Assembly (NCBI GenBank): GCA_963402885.1
Contig: OY727096.1
Coordinates: 19,201,820 to 19,265,819 of the forward strand
From: Antedon bifida
Lineage: Eukaryota; Echinodermata; Crinoidea; Comatulida; Antedonidae
Length of the DNA stretch: 64,000 nucleotides
Direction of reading: 5' to 3'
Shown: in pieces, positions 1 through 11,900 of the stretch
Layout of the letters: every line of letters begins with the position of its first letter
Position numbering within the stretch: position 1 is the stretch's first letter
The notes under the pieces: generated by a model
What the model was told of the DNA's origin: nothing
Databases searched by the model: none
Seen by the model: only the letters and a program-made list of their open reading frames with translations
Position numbers and translations under genes: made by a program

Positions 1-1010
1 GAACACATGTAGGTTTGTGAGGCTTGCCATGTTCTCCAGAGCTGCTATTCTGTTGTTGTATAGTGTCAGGTCCTCAAGTTTCCCTAGCTTGTCTAAGCCT
101 TCAATGACTTCAATATTGTTAAATGACAAATCTAGAAGACATTTCAAAAGTTCAAAGTTATATTATTAATAAGAATAGCTTTTCATTGTCAGTCAACAAT
201 CAAACTTATAAACAAACCATATCCCATAAAGACCTAAATAGTGTTTTAAAAAAACCTTTAAGGCTAACCAAGTAAAATCTAAATATAAGTTTCCTAAATG
301 CCAACCCAGACAGCATTTTATGACGAAGCCCGTCAAATTGTCTTGACCCGTCGTCGTTCTGAGTTGGCCTTTAAGAAACTTATATTGAGATTTTACTGGG
401 TCGGCCTTTAGCTACGGTGTATCAGTATTATATCTTACCTAACCACACCAAATTGACCAATGCATCAAGGCCCTCGATTCTTTCAATAATGTTGTTATCT
501 AATTGTAACTTAACAAGACTTGTAAACTGCCACAAATTATCAATTTTAAGAATATCTATAAAAGAAAAACATTTGAATATTTGTTAACCAATCAGTATTC
601 TATATATTTAAGCAGTTAGAGTTTTTAGTCGCGTGCAACGCAAATCTACAGCTCACTATGTCAGTTAGTTGGTCGGTAAACACTAACTTGAGCACGTGAC
701 TGCAGCCATGTATATGGCCTTGTTCTAAATGATGTGAGTTTTTTAAGTTTTTGTAAGTTATTAGAGTTTTTTTGGATGAGATGTTTCTGAAAAAAAAAGA
801 AATTGAAAACAAATAATGTGAGAGAAAAAAAAAACATTTTTGCAACTGACTTTTGAAGTCTAGTCTTAATTGAAGAACGTCACCAAAATCAATCCCTTCA
901 GATTTTGCTATTTTTCCAGCTTCTTCTTTCGGTCCTTGTTCTTCCACTGCTTTCTGTAACATATCCTCCTCAATCACTGACGGCTCAACCGTATCATACA
1001 GACGACTCAT
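1..1010 (-). CDS. DRC3: DRC3 / LRRC48, dynein regulatory complex subunit 3 (5' part, runs off the left edge)
   Basis: Subunit of the nexin-dynein regulatory complex of motile cilia (family knowledge). Coding exons on the minus strand are 851-1010, 439-555 and 1-131, with GT-AG borders and consistent phase 1 at both junctions; the gene continues beyond base 1. The ATG at 1010-1008 opens the N-terminus; the conserved string EPSVIEEDML and the stretch VEEQGPKEEAG match the start of LRRC48 as I recall it. The second exon gives IDNLWQF and LQLDNNIIERIEGL, and the third gives LSFNNIEVIEGLDKLGKLED, i.e. the first leucine-rich repeats of the SDS22-like type. About 136 residues are visible; vertebrate DRC3 is several hundred residues long. 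The gene is divergent from DPH7, with 967 bp between start codons. The first intron carries two repeat-like segments (255-411 in the second intron, 618-719 in the first). Confidence 0.9.
255..411. repeat. Small inverted-repeat element in a DRC3 intron
   Basis: The left arm (about 257-303) and the reverse complement of the right arm (about 364-411) share the string AGTAAAATCT followed by an ATATAAGTTTC-like stretch and flanking similarity over some 40 bp. An inner inverted repeat (GGCCAAC/CTCAGA-like) lies inside. A related stretch occurs at about 21829-21900, sharing CAGACAGC and TATGACGA. Most likely a non-autonomous DNA element; no coding sequence. Confidence 0.5.
618..719 (+). repeat. Interspersed repeat, copy 1 of 2
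   Basis: This segment is repeated in inverted orientation at 41403-41514. Shared words include TTTTTAGTCGCGTGCAACGC, AGCTCACTATG, AAACACTAACTTGAGCACGTG and CTGCAGCCATG (allowing single changes). It is non-coding despite being open in places, and is unusually CpG-rich for the window. Confidence 0.6.
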
Positions 1011-1977
1011 GTTTTATTTTATACACTCTTCCTGAGTTGAAGATCGATAAGTAATGTCCCCTTCTGGACTAGGCCTATGTCTGTAAAAAATTAATTTTAA
1101 AATGAACAAATAGTAAAAGTAGGAATTTGATTTTTCGATGAATTACAGTACACAGTATCAAATTCTAGACACACAGTACAATGGATAGCCCCAATACTAA
1201 GCCTAGGCGAGTCATGACAGTACAGAGAGGGCCAATCACACTCCACCTGTCCTCTCATTCATACACCAACCTGGTTGTGGGGGTGGGTCTAAGAGGCCTA
1301 GCCTAGCTAGCTAGGCTAGGCTACTCGGCTTCTAGCCCTAGCTAGCTAAGCCTAGTCCTAACTATATAAGGCCTGAATATTAGGATAGTAAAAATTAGCT
1401 ATTTTTATTCAATAAACACTTGTTAGTACTTTTTAAAGTAATTTTGTTTAGAAATATGATAGTGCTAACTTTTTTGTGTATCGTTGTTAAGCAGAGTATC
1501 CCATCATACTTCACTGAACTTGGTGGCGCTGTTGTTTATTTTGATTTTCTTCTTGCCTTCATTTGTTTACTTCGTGTGTCTACTTTTTAAGATTTTCTTT
1601 TATGTTATAAGTGTATATAAAGTTATTCATACGTTTAGGGCTTACTAGAAGTTTTATTTGCAGTATTGCTTTCCACTTTGTTATTACCATAGTCACTCAA
1701 ACACACAACTATTTATGCTAGGCCTATTCATTTTAGTTCACGTGTGGATCAAGCTAGCTATGTTGGCTGGCCTGGCCCTCCCATGCCGACTCCCGGCTGA
1801 CCTATGGGTAGGCCTAGGCCTACTATATAACAATCATGCTAACGACCATGTTACATTTATTTAGACCTAGTTGATTAGCAGGATCGTCATAGGCCTAGAT
1901 TGAATCGTATGTAATATCTGTTTTTGTTAACCAGGTCTGAGGTATAAAAAAAACAAACAAAATTGGTACTGTCACTG
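1011..1977. promoter_or_regulatory. Head-to-head interval between DRC3 and DPH7 (presumed shared promoter)
   Basis: 967 bp separate the two divergent start codons, so both promoters and 5' UTRs must lie here or close by. The interval holds a perfect 26-bp palindrome at 1296-1321, several more CTAGCTAG-type words around 1335-1350, and at least six AGGCCT palindromes (about 1070, 1294, 1368, 1720, 1812, 1818, 1889). A possible 5' UTR splice acceptor for DPH7 ends at about 1934. No TATA box or start site can be assigned from sequence alone. Confidence 0.45.
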
Positions 1978-4582
1978 ATGGCTGCGCAAGTAACATTACC
2001 CGAAACCTTACACATATTTAACACAGAGTATAGCGCAGACTCTGCAGAATTCTGTTCATCACCTTCGCACCGCAATGTTCTTGCAATTGGAACATACCAG
2101 CTAGCAACTGCAGATGGAGTTGATCCAAATGTGAGTAAATGGTCAATTGACAAATGGCAAAAATATTTTCGTAACAGAAAAAAAAGTCTTTATCGTTTTG
2201 TCTTAGACAAAGCTGATAATAATTATTAAATATTATTCTTGTTCCACAGGATGTTACCAGTGATATACCAAAGAAGAGACTAGGACGGTTACTATTATTC
2301 CATTGCGATGAAAATAAATTACAAGAAACGCAGAGACAAGATATGGCAGCAATTTTGGATATGAAATGGTTATTTATATCATAGTTGTAACAAATATAAC
2401 TGCCCCAGAACAAACAAATATGTGATTAAAGTGCGAATTTTAAACAGGAAGGCTGTTAATTTTCAAATTTAGTTTTAAACCTTCCTAGTACAATTTTGTT
2501 CATTTTGATAATACTCCACATGTATATGTGTGCAGCAGTGCAAACTCTTTGTATATATAACTCTTTGTAATATAAATTACATAAATATAAGTTAAACTGT
2601 TGTTTTAGCTTGAAACTGGCAGCATTCACTTTAATCAACCAATATAATAATCCTATTTATTTTCAATCTAGGAATCCAAACTCTTCAGACAGACTTCCTG
2701 AGTTGGCTCTTGTGAATGCTGATGGCAAATTACAGCTCTTTCAACTGGACAATAAGGTACCAGAGTTTCTCTATATAAGTAACTTTGTGATTTTAAATAC
2801 TGTATTCGTAGTACAGCTATTTGTCTTTGTCTACAATTTTTCAGGTCATTAATGAATTATTTTCAAGTTTGATTGGAGATGACAGATTAGGATTGTCATT
2901 AGATTGGTCTAATGCAAAGTATCACAAGTAAGTAAACACAAAATAAACACATTATTCAATTAAAATATGTGTAAACTCTGGTATTTGCAATTTTACTTTC
3001 CAATCCAATCAGTTTGTATACAGTAAGAAATGATTGCTTTGTTAAATAAAAAAATGAATGTGTTATTTAACTTTACTGTTCAGCTCAGAGCCTCATATTG
3101 TAACCAGTGATTCAAAAGGAATGATCACTACATTCCAAGTAACCTCTGACCGATCATTGACCCAGGTCAATCAGTGGGAAGCACATGGTTTTGAAGCATG
3201 GATAGCAGCTTTTGATTACTGGCAACCTAGTATTATTTATACAGGTATAGAATGATCACTATTTTTCCAATCAATTTCAAGCCGTTTTATAAATTTAGTA
3301 CATGTCCCTTTGTATGCGGTAAACATCTGAATATTGAAGGCCAAAATGAATCTTTGCTTTTCAGGTGGTGATGACTGCCGACTAAAAGGTTGGGATGTCA
3401 GAACATCATGTGAGATGCCAACGTTTGTCAGTAAAAGCCATTCTATGGGTGTTTGTAGTATCCATAGCAATATACACAAAGAAAATATCATAGCAACAGG
3501 AAGGTGAGGAAGAATAAATTAATAAGTAAATGACCAATCAGAAGTCTGTATATTCAGTTATTTGCTGGCTAGGCATTTACAAAGTACATTCCGTACTATT
3601 ATAATTTCTGCACTGTTTTCTTTAATAGCTATGATGAGACAATATTATTATGGGATACAAGGAAGATGAGGAGCCCTCTATCGGAGACAAATGTAGGAGG
3701 CGGAGTATGGAGGCTGAAATGGCATCCAACGAATGGAGAGCTACTGCTTGCTGCATGCATGCATAATGGTTTTCACATCTTGAATTGCTCATCAATAGGC
3801 AAGTCTAGTCTCTATCAGTAATCATATTTAAATGAGGCACTTTTTTTATTAAATATTTCCTTGCTTGAGGACCGACGTACCTGACTGTGCAAGGAATACT
3901 TTCGAAAACTGAAAATTCCTAGCCATATTCTCCACAACCGCGTCAATGAATTTCATCTACCAAAGTGCAACACAAATAGATCAAAGAACTTCATTATTAA
4001 CACCGGTATTTTTAATGGTTGGTAGATGGTTTTTCTTGCACAGTCGGGTACTAAGATTTATACTTAGATTTATATTGATTGTTTCCCTTATTTTTTTCAC
4101 TTATTTTTTTCACTTATATAATTTTGTAATTTTGTATATATTTTCTTAATTTGTTGAATTGTTCAACTTCAATTTGTATTTCAATATTTGTTTTATAAAT
4201 TTCAATAATGTTTTATCTATCTAAGTTCAGAATGTATTAAAAAGTACACATATGTCAACAATACGTTTCTTTTGTTACAGATGGAAGTGCTCAGCCAATC
4301 ATCGCTTCATATAAAAAGCATGAATCTTTAGCCTATGGCGTGGATTGGTATCGTGTTGCAGAGATTTCATTACCAAATCAAGATTCAAGTTTACATCATA
4401 GAGAAGCAGATTCAACTTCAAAAGAAACTCCTAAAAATGAACATGTTGATGAGAAATCAACATCTGAGATTGACCTTAAAGAAAATATGGCTGACAAGGC
4501 CTTCTGGGAAGGGTCAAATGAAATGATTGCTTCCTGTTCATTTTATGATCATGCTCTGCATGTTTGGAAAGTAAACTTGTGA
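1978..4582 (+). CDS. DPH7: DPH7 / WDR85, diphthine methyl ester hydrolase (WD40)
   Basis: DPH7 removes the methyl ester from the diphthine intermediate on eEF2 in diphthamide synthesis (family knowledge). Eight coding exons: 1978-2130, 2250-2368, 2672-2756, 2845-2927, 3084-3244, 3365-3503, 3629-3798 and 4281-4582, giving 403 residues ending in TGA. The start is the ATG of [11 protein letters not shown]; a longer reading upstream lacks an ATG. WD40 blades are recognisable, with strings such as [41 protein letters not shown] and VWRLKWHPT that match the DPH7 family as I recall it. Length is a little below human (about 450). The third exon start at 2672 was chosen over the upstream acceptor near 2608 because it preserves MKW before NPNSSDR. 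Seven introns; the last uses a GC donor. An AATAAA lies at 4625-4630. Confidence 0.95.
3799..4280 (+). other. DPH7: GC-AG intron in DPH7
   Basis: The exon ends ...TCAATAG and the intron begins GCAAGT, the typical strong GC-type 5' splice site, ending in TTTGTTACAG. Only this donor joins the frame (phase 1) to the next exon, which opens with DGSAQPI. The nearby GT at 3803 gives phase 2 and a wrong downstream frame. Confidence 0.8.
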
Positions 4583-4624
4583 TCTGTATACAGTAATTAA
4601 TAATGTATTTTATAGTATATTCTA

Positions 4625-4630
4625 AATAAA
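4625..4630 (+). promoter_or_regulatory. Probable polyadenylation signal of DPH7
   Basis: AATAAA 43 bases after the DPH7 stop codon, the first canonical hexamer downstream. Confidence 0.55.
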
Positions 4631-5681
4631 TCATTTATACAAAAGGTGAATAGACCACTTCTTTTTTAAAATAAATTTCCCCTCATTCGTTTCATAAAAG
4701 GTGTCCCCTTAAGAGGTCTGTGTACAAAAGACTATCAACAAATTTACAGAATAAAATATTGTTCAAAAAGCTTTAATAAATTCGCAAACTTATAAAAAAA
4801 AATAATGTATTATCATGAAATCAGAGGATGATAAATAGTGTTCCATTTAAACACTACAATATTTGTTAAATCTTAATTAACTCTACTGTTAAGTCCCCTT
4901 TAAAAAAATGTCTGTAGAACTGTCAATGTCTACTAACAATCTATATGAATAAATAAAAGAATTAGTATAGTGTCCAAGTAGACATTTATCCCCAAAAAAT
5001 TCCTCCCAAAATATATATTAGCTTTGCATTTCACAAAAACACAAATTCACATCATTTCACCCCTTCAAAATAATGAAATAACTCACCTAATTTTGCCTTT
5101 AAATAGAAATTGTTCACTACAATAACTTTATCAATTTATAATAAACTATTTTTCATTGCACGTTAAAATTTTGGAAAAGAAAGTATATAAAATATGTACA
5201 ATGAAAAGGTAAGTATTAAGGGCATGATACCTTAAGGAAAACAATTAGTAAAGAGGCATGGGTCAATTTAGTAGTAGTCTAGCCTGGTCTGGTAAAAACT
5301 ACTTTGTGGCTGAAAAATTAGCTTAATTTGTTAGTGTAGATGAGACAGGCTTAACAGTTAAATTTCCTATGTTTTGTCTGCTATCTCTAAACTCTATAGT
5401 CAAAACGTTTGTTCTTTCTATTGCATATACAACTACATAACATATTTATGATATAAATTTTACAAAATGGGAAGATCGCATTTATCATACATGTAAAAAA
5501 TACCTTGTATTTTGGTTTATCTTTTAAATTTTAATCATGATTGTCAAAAACAATTAAAAAGTTCAATGTTAGAGGTGAGCGAGTGAAAATCAACTTAAGT
5601 TTAGGAACAGTGCTGAAAAATGAAGTAGTGTTATCAACAAACGTTTGGTGTGAAGTGTGATTTTAAACATTTATTAATTTA

Positions 5682-5834
5682 AAGCTCTGTCTACACTATC
5701 AAACTTTGTGACAAAAATATGTGATGTGCCCATATTATATGGACATGATGATGTCATATCACTACCATAATTAGGGATATCACTACCATATTTGGTCACA
5801 TCACATTTTCAATTTGATAGTGTAGACAGAGCTT
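5682..5834. mobile_element. MITE family 1, copy 1 (TA-flanked, Tc1/mariner-like size and ends)
   Basis: About 150 bp with terminal inverted repeats beginning AAGCTCTGTCTACACTATCA. The interior contains ATGGACATGATGATGTCATA and repeats of TATCACTACCATA. Flanked by TA on the left; the right edge has lost one T. Lies between DPH7 and FLII. Confidence 0.85.
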
Positions 5835-5982
5835 AAGAACTCAACTAGCCAGAATTAGTAACTGAACTGTCAAGTAGCCTGGCTCTGTGTACTTTCACTC
5901 ACAAGCATTCAAACAGTACAGTCCTAATACTAAATGTTAACAGCTTCAGTAAGATTTTTATTGTATGGCAGAATGCACTCTC

Positions 5983-8900
5983 TTATATATTGCTTGCAGC
6001 ATGTGTCTTAAATTTACCCCATCCGTGAAAACATCTGATGAACTTCCACGGCTCACGACCCTTCTTGATGATTGCTAGTTTGCGGGGAGCGTCAGGTTGT
6101 TTTATCCGTAGGTGCTGGATGTAGACCTAAAAGAAAACCCATTTATATTATTATACTAATAATTATGTATATTCATATAGATGCTATGTTTTATTATATA
6201 CTACATCAATCAAATTTTAGAATGTAAAACTCTGTCTACACTATCAAACTTTATGTGACAACAAAATGTGATGTGCCCATATATGGACATGATGATGTCA
6301 TATCATTACCATATTTGAGAATATCACTACCGTATTTGGGCACACTTTTTTTGTCAAATTGGTTTGACAGTATAGACAGAGCTTTAGAATACTAGTCAAT
6401 ACCTGAGCACTTTTGAATGCCAGTTTGACCTCTGTGTCACTACAGAGTGGTCCGACCCATTGGTAAACCTCATGACCTGTATCCAGAATCATAACGTCAT
6501 CATCTGCAAGATCATCCTACCGAAAAAAATAATAAATTTGAACAAATTGATATCACTAAACAATTAATATCACTAACCAAACCCAATATTACAAGTCATT
6601 TAAGTTGAGTTGATTGGTCGATCAGCGCAGGTTAAAGTCACTCCTCGGCCTTTGTTCTGGTGGTAGAAAAAGTCTTCTCGGATAAGAACTCAAAACTGAT
6701 CCAGTGTACACATATGGCTTGTGTACACATATGGCTTGTGCACTTTAAAGAACCCAGTACTATACATCTTTCGGAAGGGGGTTACCCCGGTGTATTTGTC
6801 CGTTCAGCCGTTGTCTGACAGATGAAAGGGCTCCGTCTGGTGGCAGCACTCGACACGAATGAACCCTTAGGGGAGTAGAAAGTTTGGTATGTGTCATCCA
6901 CACCTTTACACAATTCAGCCCAGTAGGCTGCAAGTCGCAAGTTATTCCCCCACATTTACATAATTTGATGGCCGGTAATTGGTAGCCAACAATAAGGTTT
7001 CTTACCTGGCAGAAATCTGAGCACTTTTCAGATACAGTAAAGAAACCTTTGTCATTAGAGCAGCGAAATAGACGCACATGCTCCATGTAGTCAGTTTCTT
7101 TGTCGTAAGGTCGCTTGCCACCGAGGGCGACCCACCAGAAATTCTCTGGTTCTTCTCCCTCTGTTAACAGCTGGTGACTGTAATGTTCCTACATGTAGAA
7201 AATAATCTTTTTAAAAACTAAGTCATTTCACATCTAAAAAGTTGGGTCCCCTTAATGGGGGTGTCCTCTGAATAGGGGTTGGCCATAGTGTTAAAATATA
7301 TATATCCCTTTGTTTGTTTCATAAGAAAATGTGCGCTTAATTGCGACGTCCCATAAATAGGGGTATCCCAAAGGTTCTACTTTATTTCTTAATTTTGCCC
7401 TCTTTGGTGTGGGCCTACACATCAATAGTTTGTTACTATTCTTTAGAAAACAGGATAGTTTAAGTACATCAACTGTATTAAGTCTGATTTCATTACAATA
7501 ATTTTATCAAATGTACTAACACCAAACATGTCATAGGCCATTTCCTCTGCCATGCGTGACACCTCTCCATCACATGTATCCCCTATCCATGTGTAAACAA
7601 TTCCTTTCATGTCTTCACTGTTAAAAGGTACCATCAGGATATAGCTGAAATTAGAATTATTGTGTACATGTGAATATAAATCATGTATGATACCACCAAA
7701 CCTTCGAGCTAAAATCAAAATTGTAAGGCATTTAATGAATAGGCAAACTGCCTTAAAATACTGTGACATGTTTCCAGAATACTATTCTCATCATCAGAAT
7801 GAAATCAACATGTGAATATGCAGTAACTGCAATGAAATGATTGTTTCTACGTATTAAAATAAGTAATATAGACACACTTATAGTGTAAATATACTTATGC
7901 CCCTAGCAAAACTCCAGAGTTTAACACACACCGGGCATGTTTAGCTAGCTGTACGTAATGTACTTAAAGATATACTTATCGTGTACTTACCAAAATTCTG
8001 AATTAAGCCATTTAGATGTTGGATGAACCTGAACGCAGCGAGTAAACAATGATCCGCCATTTGCACGTACATGGTAGAACTTAGGATTAAGTTCTTCTCC
8101 TTTGATTGGTACAGCCTTCCTCTTGCCTCGGTGGATGATAAACTTATATTTGAAGTGTGATAAGAACTTTAGATTCTCTTGTTGCTGAAATTGAACAATA
8201 ATAATCAAACCTTTTATCATGCCAATTCCGAATAAAAAAGCTCATTGTATTGTAAGAGTGGAAAGTAAAAAGTAGAAGTAATAAACCCCACTCTCCAAAT
8301 TACTGAAAAAATGACAATGCTGTGGGTATCAGTGGCTGGATCTCAATGGAGATACAAAAAAAAAAAGCTAAATCAAAATGATAAAGTAAAACAGCCAGAA
8401 AAAATAGCAAAGTTTTCGGGCAACACTAGCCCTTCATCATATATATATACCTGATTTGATTAACAGGGTATCAGGATATTGTAAGACAATGAACATATAT
8501 ATCATGCTACATAATATCAACAGGCCTAGTTATCCCACAGTGAATAAACAATAACTTATAATATGAAAGCATTACCTGGCACAGCTTAACCACCTCAAGC
8601 TTCTCTCCAAACAGTGATTCAAACTTCTTCTGTAAGCTGAACGTAAACGTAAGCCACCCCATGTTGCTTGAATCCCTACCCTGCCAAAAATACACAGTGT
8701 ATGCGATCTCATCCTCCTGCGAGTCCTCCTCGTCTTCATCATCATCTGTTTTGTCTCCGCCTTCGACGTCGGGTTTCTCCTCAACTTCTTTTGGAACCCA
8801 ATATCGACAAAGGAAGACATAGCAGTCTCCACTGTAGAAATGACCTGTACAAATACGAAAAACACTTTTGAGGTAATTGTTGAGTAGTAGTGTAATCAAC

Positions 8901-11900
8901 ATATATCTGCCTCACACATTATATGCAGCAAGGTGCATAGTGTCTTAAAACATGAGAAAGCACAGTAAAATTGTAGATCTCACAATTGTTCTGAAATCAT
9001 ATGTACATCCTAAATACGTCGTCAAAATATGGTTTTCAGTAAAGTTGTCCTTTAGGATTCAAAACAACATATTACCCAATTCATTCTCCGGCAAACGAAC
9101 AAACTTCTTATTCTCCAAAACAAATGATTCCATGACATCCAAGTCAGCATTCCATTCATCTGCCAATTGTTCCTAAACAAAAGAAATAATTACAATGATT
9201 AGTATCTATTTATTTCTCTCACTATCAGTAGCTAGATTAAACTGTTAGGTATTTGAGTTATGTTATCCATTACCAGTGGTCAGGATTTTGAAATATGGGT
9301 GAGGGGCGCCTAAAAGTAGTGAAATGAAGTGCTGAAAATTAGAGGTGATTTTTTTTTAGATGACTACATAGAAACAACTTACACATTCCGTATTTGTCAT
9401 TGATGGCTGTCGGTTCATAAACAGCGCAGACAGATCTGTCTTGAACTCTGAATCATCCTGAAAATAAAAATGTTAACAATACATTGTATTGTATATACAG
9501 TTTCAATTTGAGAAATTGAGTATCTCTGCTGCATTTTAGCTTTGGTTTCACACAAGAGTATAGATTCAGATTCGATTTATTAAGTCATTCATATATATAG
9601 TACAATGATAATTGTTTTCTTGGCAGAAAAACACCAACAAAACAATACATACATAATATTTACATTCATGATCAACATGGAACTTAACTGATCAAGCAAT
9701 ATAAAATACAAAAGACCTAATGACTTATCTTTGGAACTCATTGTTGTGTAGTCTAATAGCGCTAGGTAAGAATGTCTATTTGTTTTAACTGGAATTGTTG
9801 TTAATCTTCCAGATCTGGTAACTACTAACTTATTGTTGAGAATATGAGATTCATCAACTAAAATACTATTTAATTTAGGTATCATTTTATCATTACACAT
9901 ATATACTACGGCTCACCTTATGAATTTGACGAGTAGCACCCTCTGCTTTTTTTGTGTAATCTACTCCGAGAACGTTATCCCAGCCTTGGAATTTTGCCCT
10001 GAAGATTTGGCTCTCAGTGCTAGAGAAAAAATAAATCCCATTAAACAAAAGCTTGAGACAAAGGTGATAATATGTTAATTTGTCAAATTTTTGTTTTGTT
10101 TTTAAGTACTGTACACAAAAATGTTAGGGAATTAGTGGGCTGAAAGAAAAATATTATTAGCTATCATATTTGTTTACAAATAAATATGAGTCTAATTTAC
10201 TACAAGATGCAATAATTATTTGGATTAACTAGTTATTGATGGTTTGAAAATATGGAACAGTTAGTTGTGTTTCAGGTGGTGAACGATAAAGTTAGGGTTC
10301 AAATCCTATGAGTATAGGGAAGCATTTAAATAACCTTTATTTTGATTGGAGGGATTATACGTGACTGATAAAATTGGACATCATGTGTGTATAATTCTTC
10401 TAATCTAATAGGAAAGAATCATATCAAAATCATGTAATCCTATTTATAACAGATACTTTTTAATATTAGCATTTTACTTTGTTTACACAAATAGCTTTGA
10501 AATATAAAAATTATTTAAGAAAAAAGAAGAAAAATCACACAAAATATAGTTATAAAATTATTAAAAACCTTTATATTATAATAATTATTATATTAACAAA
10601 AGAAATAAAATAAACACATCAGATAAATTTCAACCAAAATCAGTAAGTAATTCATAATACGTGATTACGTGTAATGTAGGTTCTCACAATTGTCTGTCAT
10701 TTTAATGCCATTTTTTATAAGTTTTTTTTATTGCTATATTATTGTATTGTGTTTTTTTTTTCTGTGTGCTGCCCATATTTTTTATACTTTTACATTTTTA
10801 TATATTTTTATATCATGTAAATACAATTCTTTCAGCTTTGGTGCTGTTTGTATATTTTTATATAGCAAAATAAAAGAAATGGTTTTCCCAGAGCATGGAG
10901 CAACAGATGAATCAGGTGAATTCTGGCAACTCCATAGTGAGTCCAAGTATGACTATTTACTTGGAATACTGTCAGCTATATTCACTATATTTGATTAATC
11001 CAAAGGCAAATTAGTGAAAAAATGACAATGCTGTATCAGTGGCTGGATCTCAATGGAGATAGAAAATAAATTAAGCAAAAACCTAAATCAAAATGAAAAC
11101 AGCCAGACAACTTTGGTGAGCAAATTTTTTATACTACAAATTTATTTAAAAATTTTGTTTTTTAATTCATGAGTAATGGACTAGAAATACTTTAAAAAAC
11201 ATTTCATATTGCTTATCTATGGGTTACTATAAATTGTATAATCTAAATTGGTTAAAAAACATTTTATTTCAGCATGCGAAGTTAAAAATGAATTTTCGCA
11301 ATAACTTTTCATGCATTGTTTTCACGCTTTTGTGAGTTGTAAGGACTACGACAAAGGCACGCAGTTAATTAATATACATATGGTACTGACTGGCCTCGTC
11401 ATCTTACCACATGTCGTACGCCATTGATTTGAAAATGGCTTCGGCAGTCTTTGTATAGTCGACCGCCAGTATTTCATCCCATACTTCAAAATGTTGCTTG
11501 AAAACATATGGTTCGTATCTGGGAGGCAAACATTTATTTTCAATCATTTTTGTCTACAAGATGATGGATGCTATGCGGGTTCACAAGCCTAAATTGACAC
11601 CCACATAGCATTTTCTCTTAAGATTCATCCTCACAGCCTTCTCCACATATCATTTTTGGGATAAAAAAATTGTTTTGTGACATCATCCTATCTGGAATAT
11701 ACAGTAGAATCACTCCCTCACTTATTAACACAATGGCGAACCTCTATTCAGAAGATACCTTTGTTAAGGGACACCTTGTCGGATATGTTTAGTATTGGTG
11801 ATACTCTCTAAAGCTCTGTCTACACTATGAAGCTAGTTTGACAAAAAAAAAGTGTGATGTGCCCAAATATGGTAGTGATATGATGTCATCATGTCCATAT

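Larger units (their letters stand above)
4583..5982. other. Convergent intergenic interval DPH7-FLII
   Basis: Contains the DPH7 3' UTR with AATAAA at 4625-4630, a segment of an interspersed repeat with the words GTGTCCCCTTAA (about 4660-4720, related words at 7230, 39830 and 43975), AT-rich unique DNA, and one TA-flanked MITE (5682-5834). The FLII 3' UTR must also lie here. A reverse-strand AATAAA (TTTATT at 5957-5962) is only about 20 bases past the FLII stop, so the true FLII poly(A) site may be another one further left. Confidence 0.5.

Noticed and set aside
2610-2671. Alternative DPH7 exon 3 start near 2609
   Set aside because: It also keeps frame, but inserts about 21 residues with no family counterpart; the acceptor at 2671 gives the expected MKW-N join.
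10690-10998. Plus-strand open stretch ending [20 protein letters not shown] in an FLII intron
   Set aside because: It starts in a poly(T)-rich tract, matches no family I know, adjoins a dispersed repeat and lies antisense inside FLII. Treated as chance or transposon debris.
8305-11115. Repeat pair 8305/11015 as the cause of the FLII exon duplication by unequal crossing-over
   Set aside because: The pair does not bracket the two related exons in the way needed, since 8305 lies beyond several single-copy exons.
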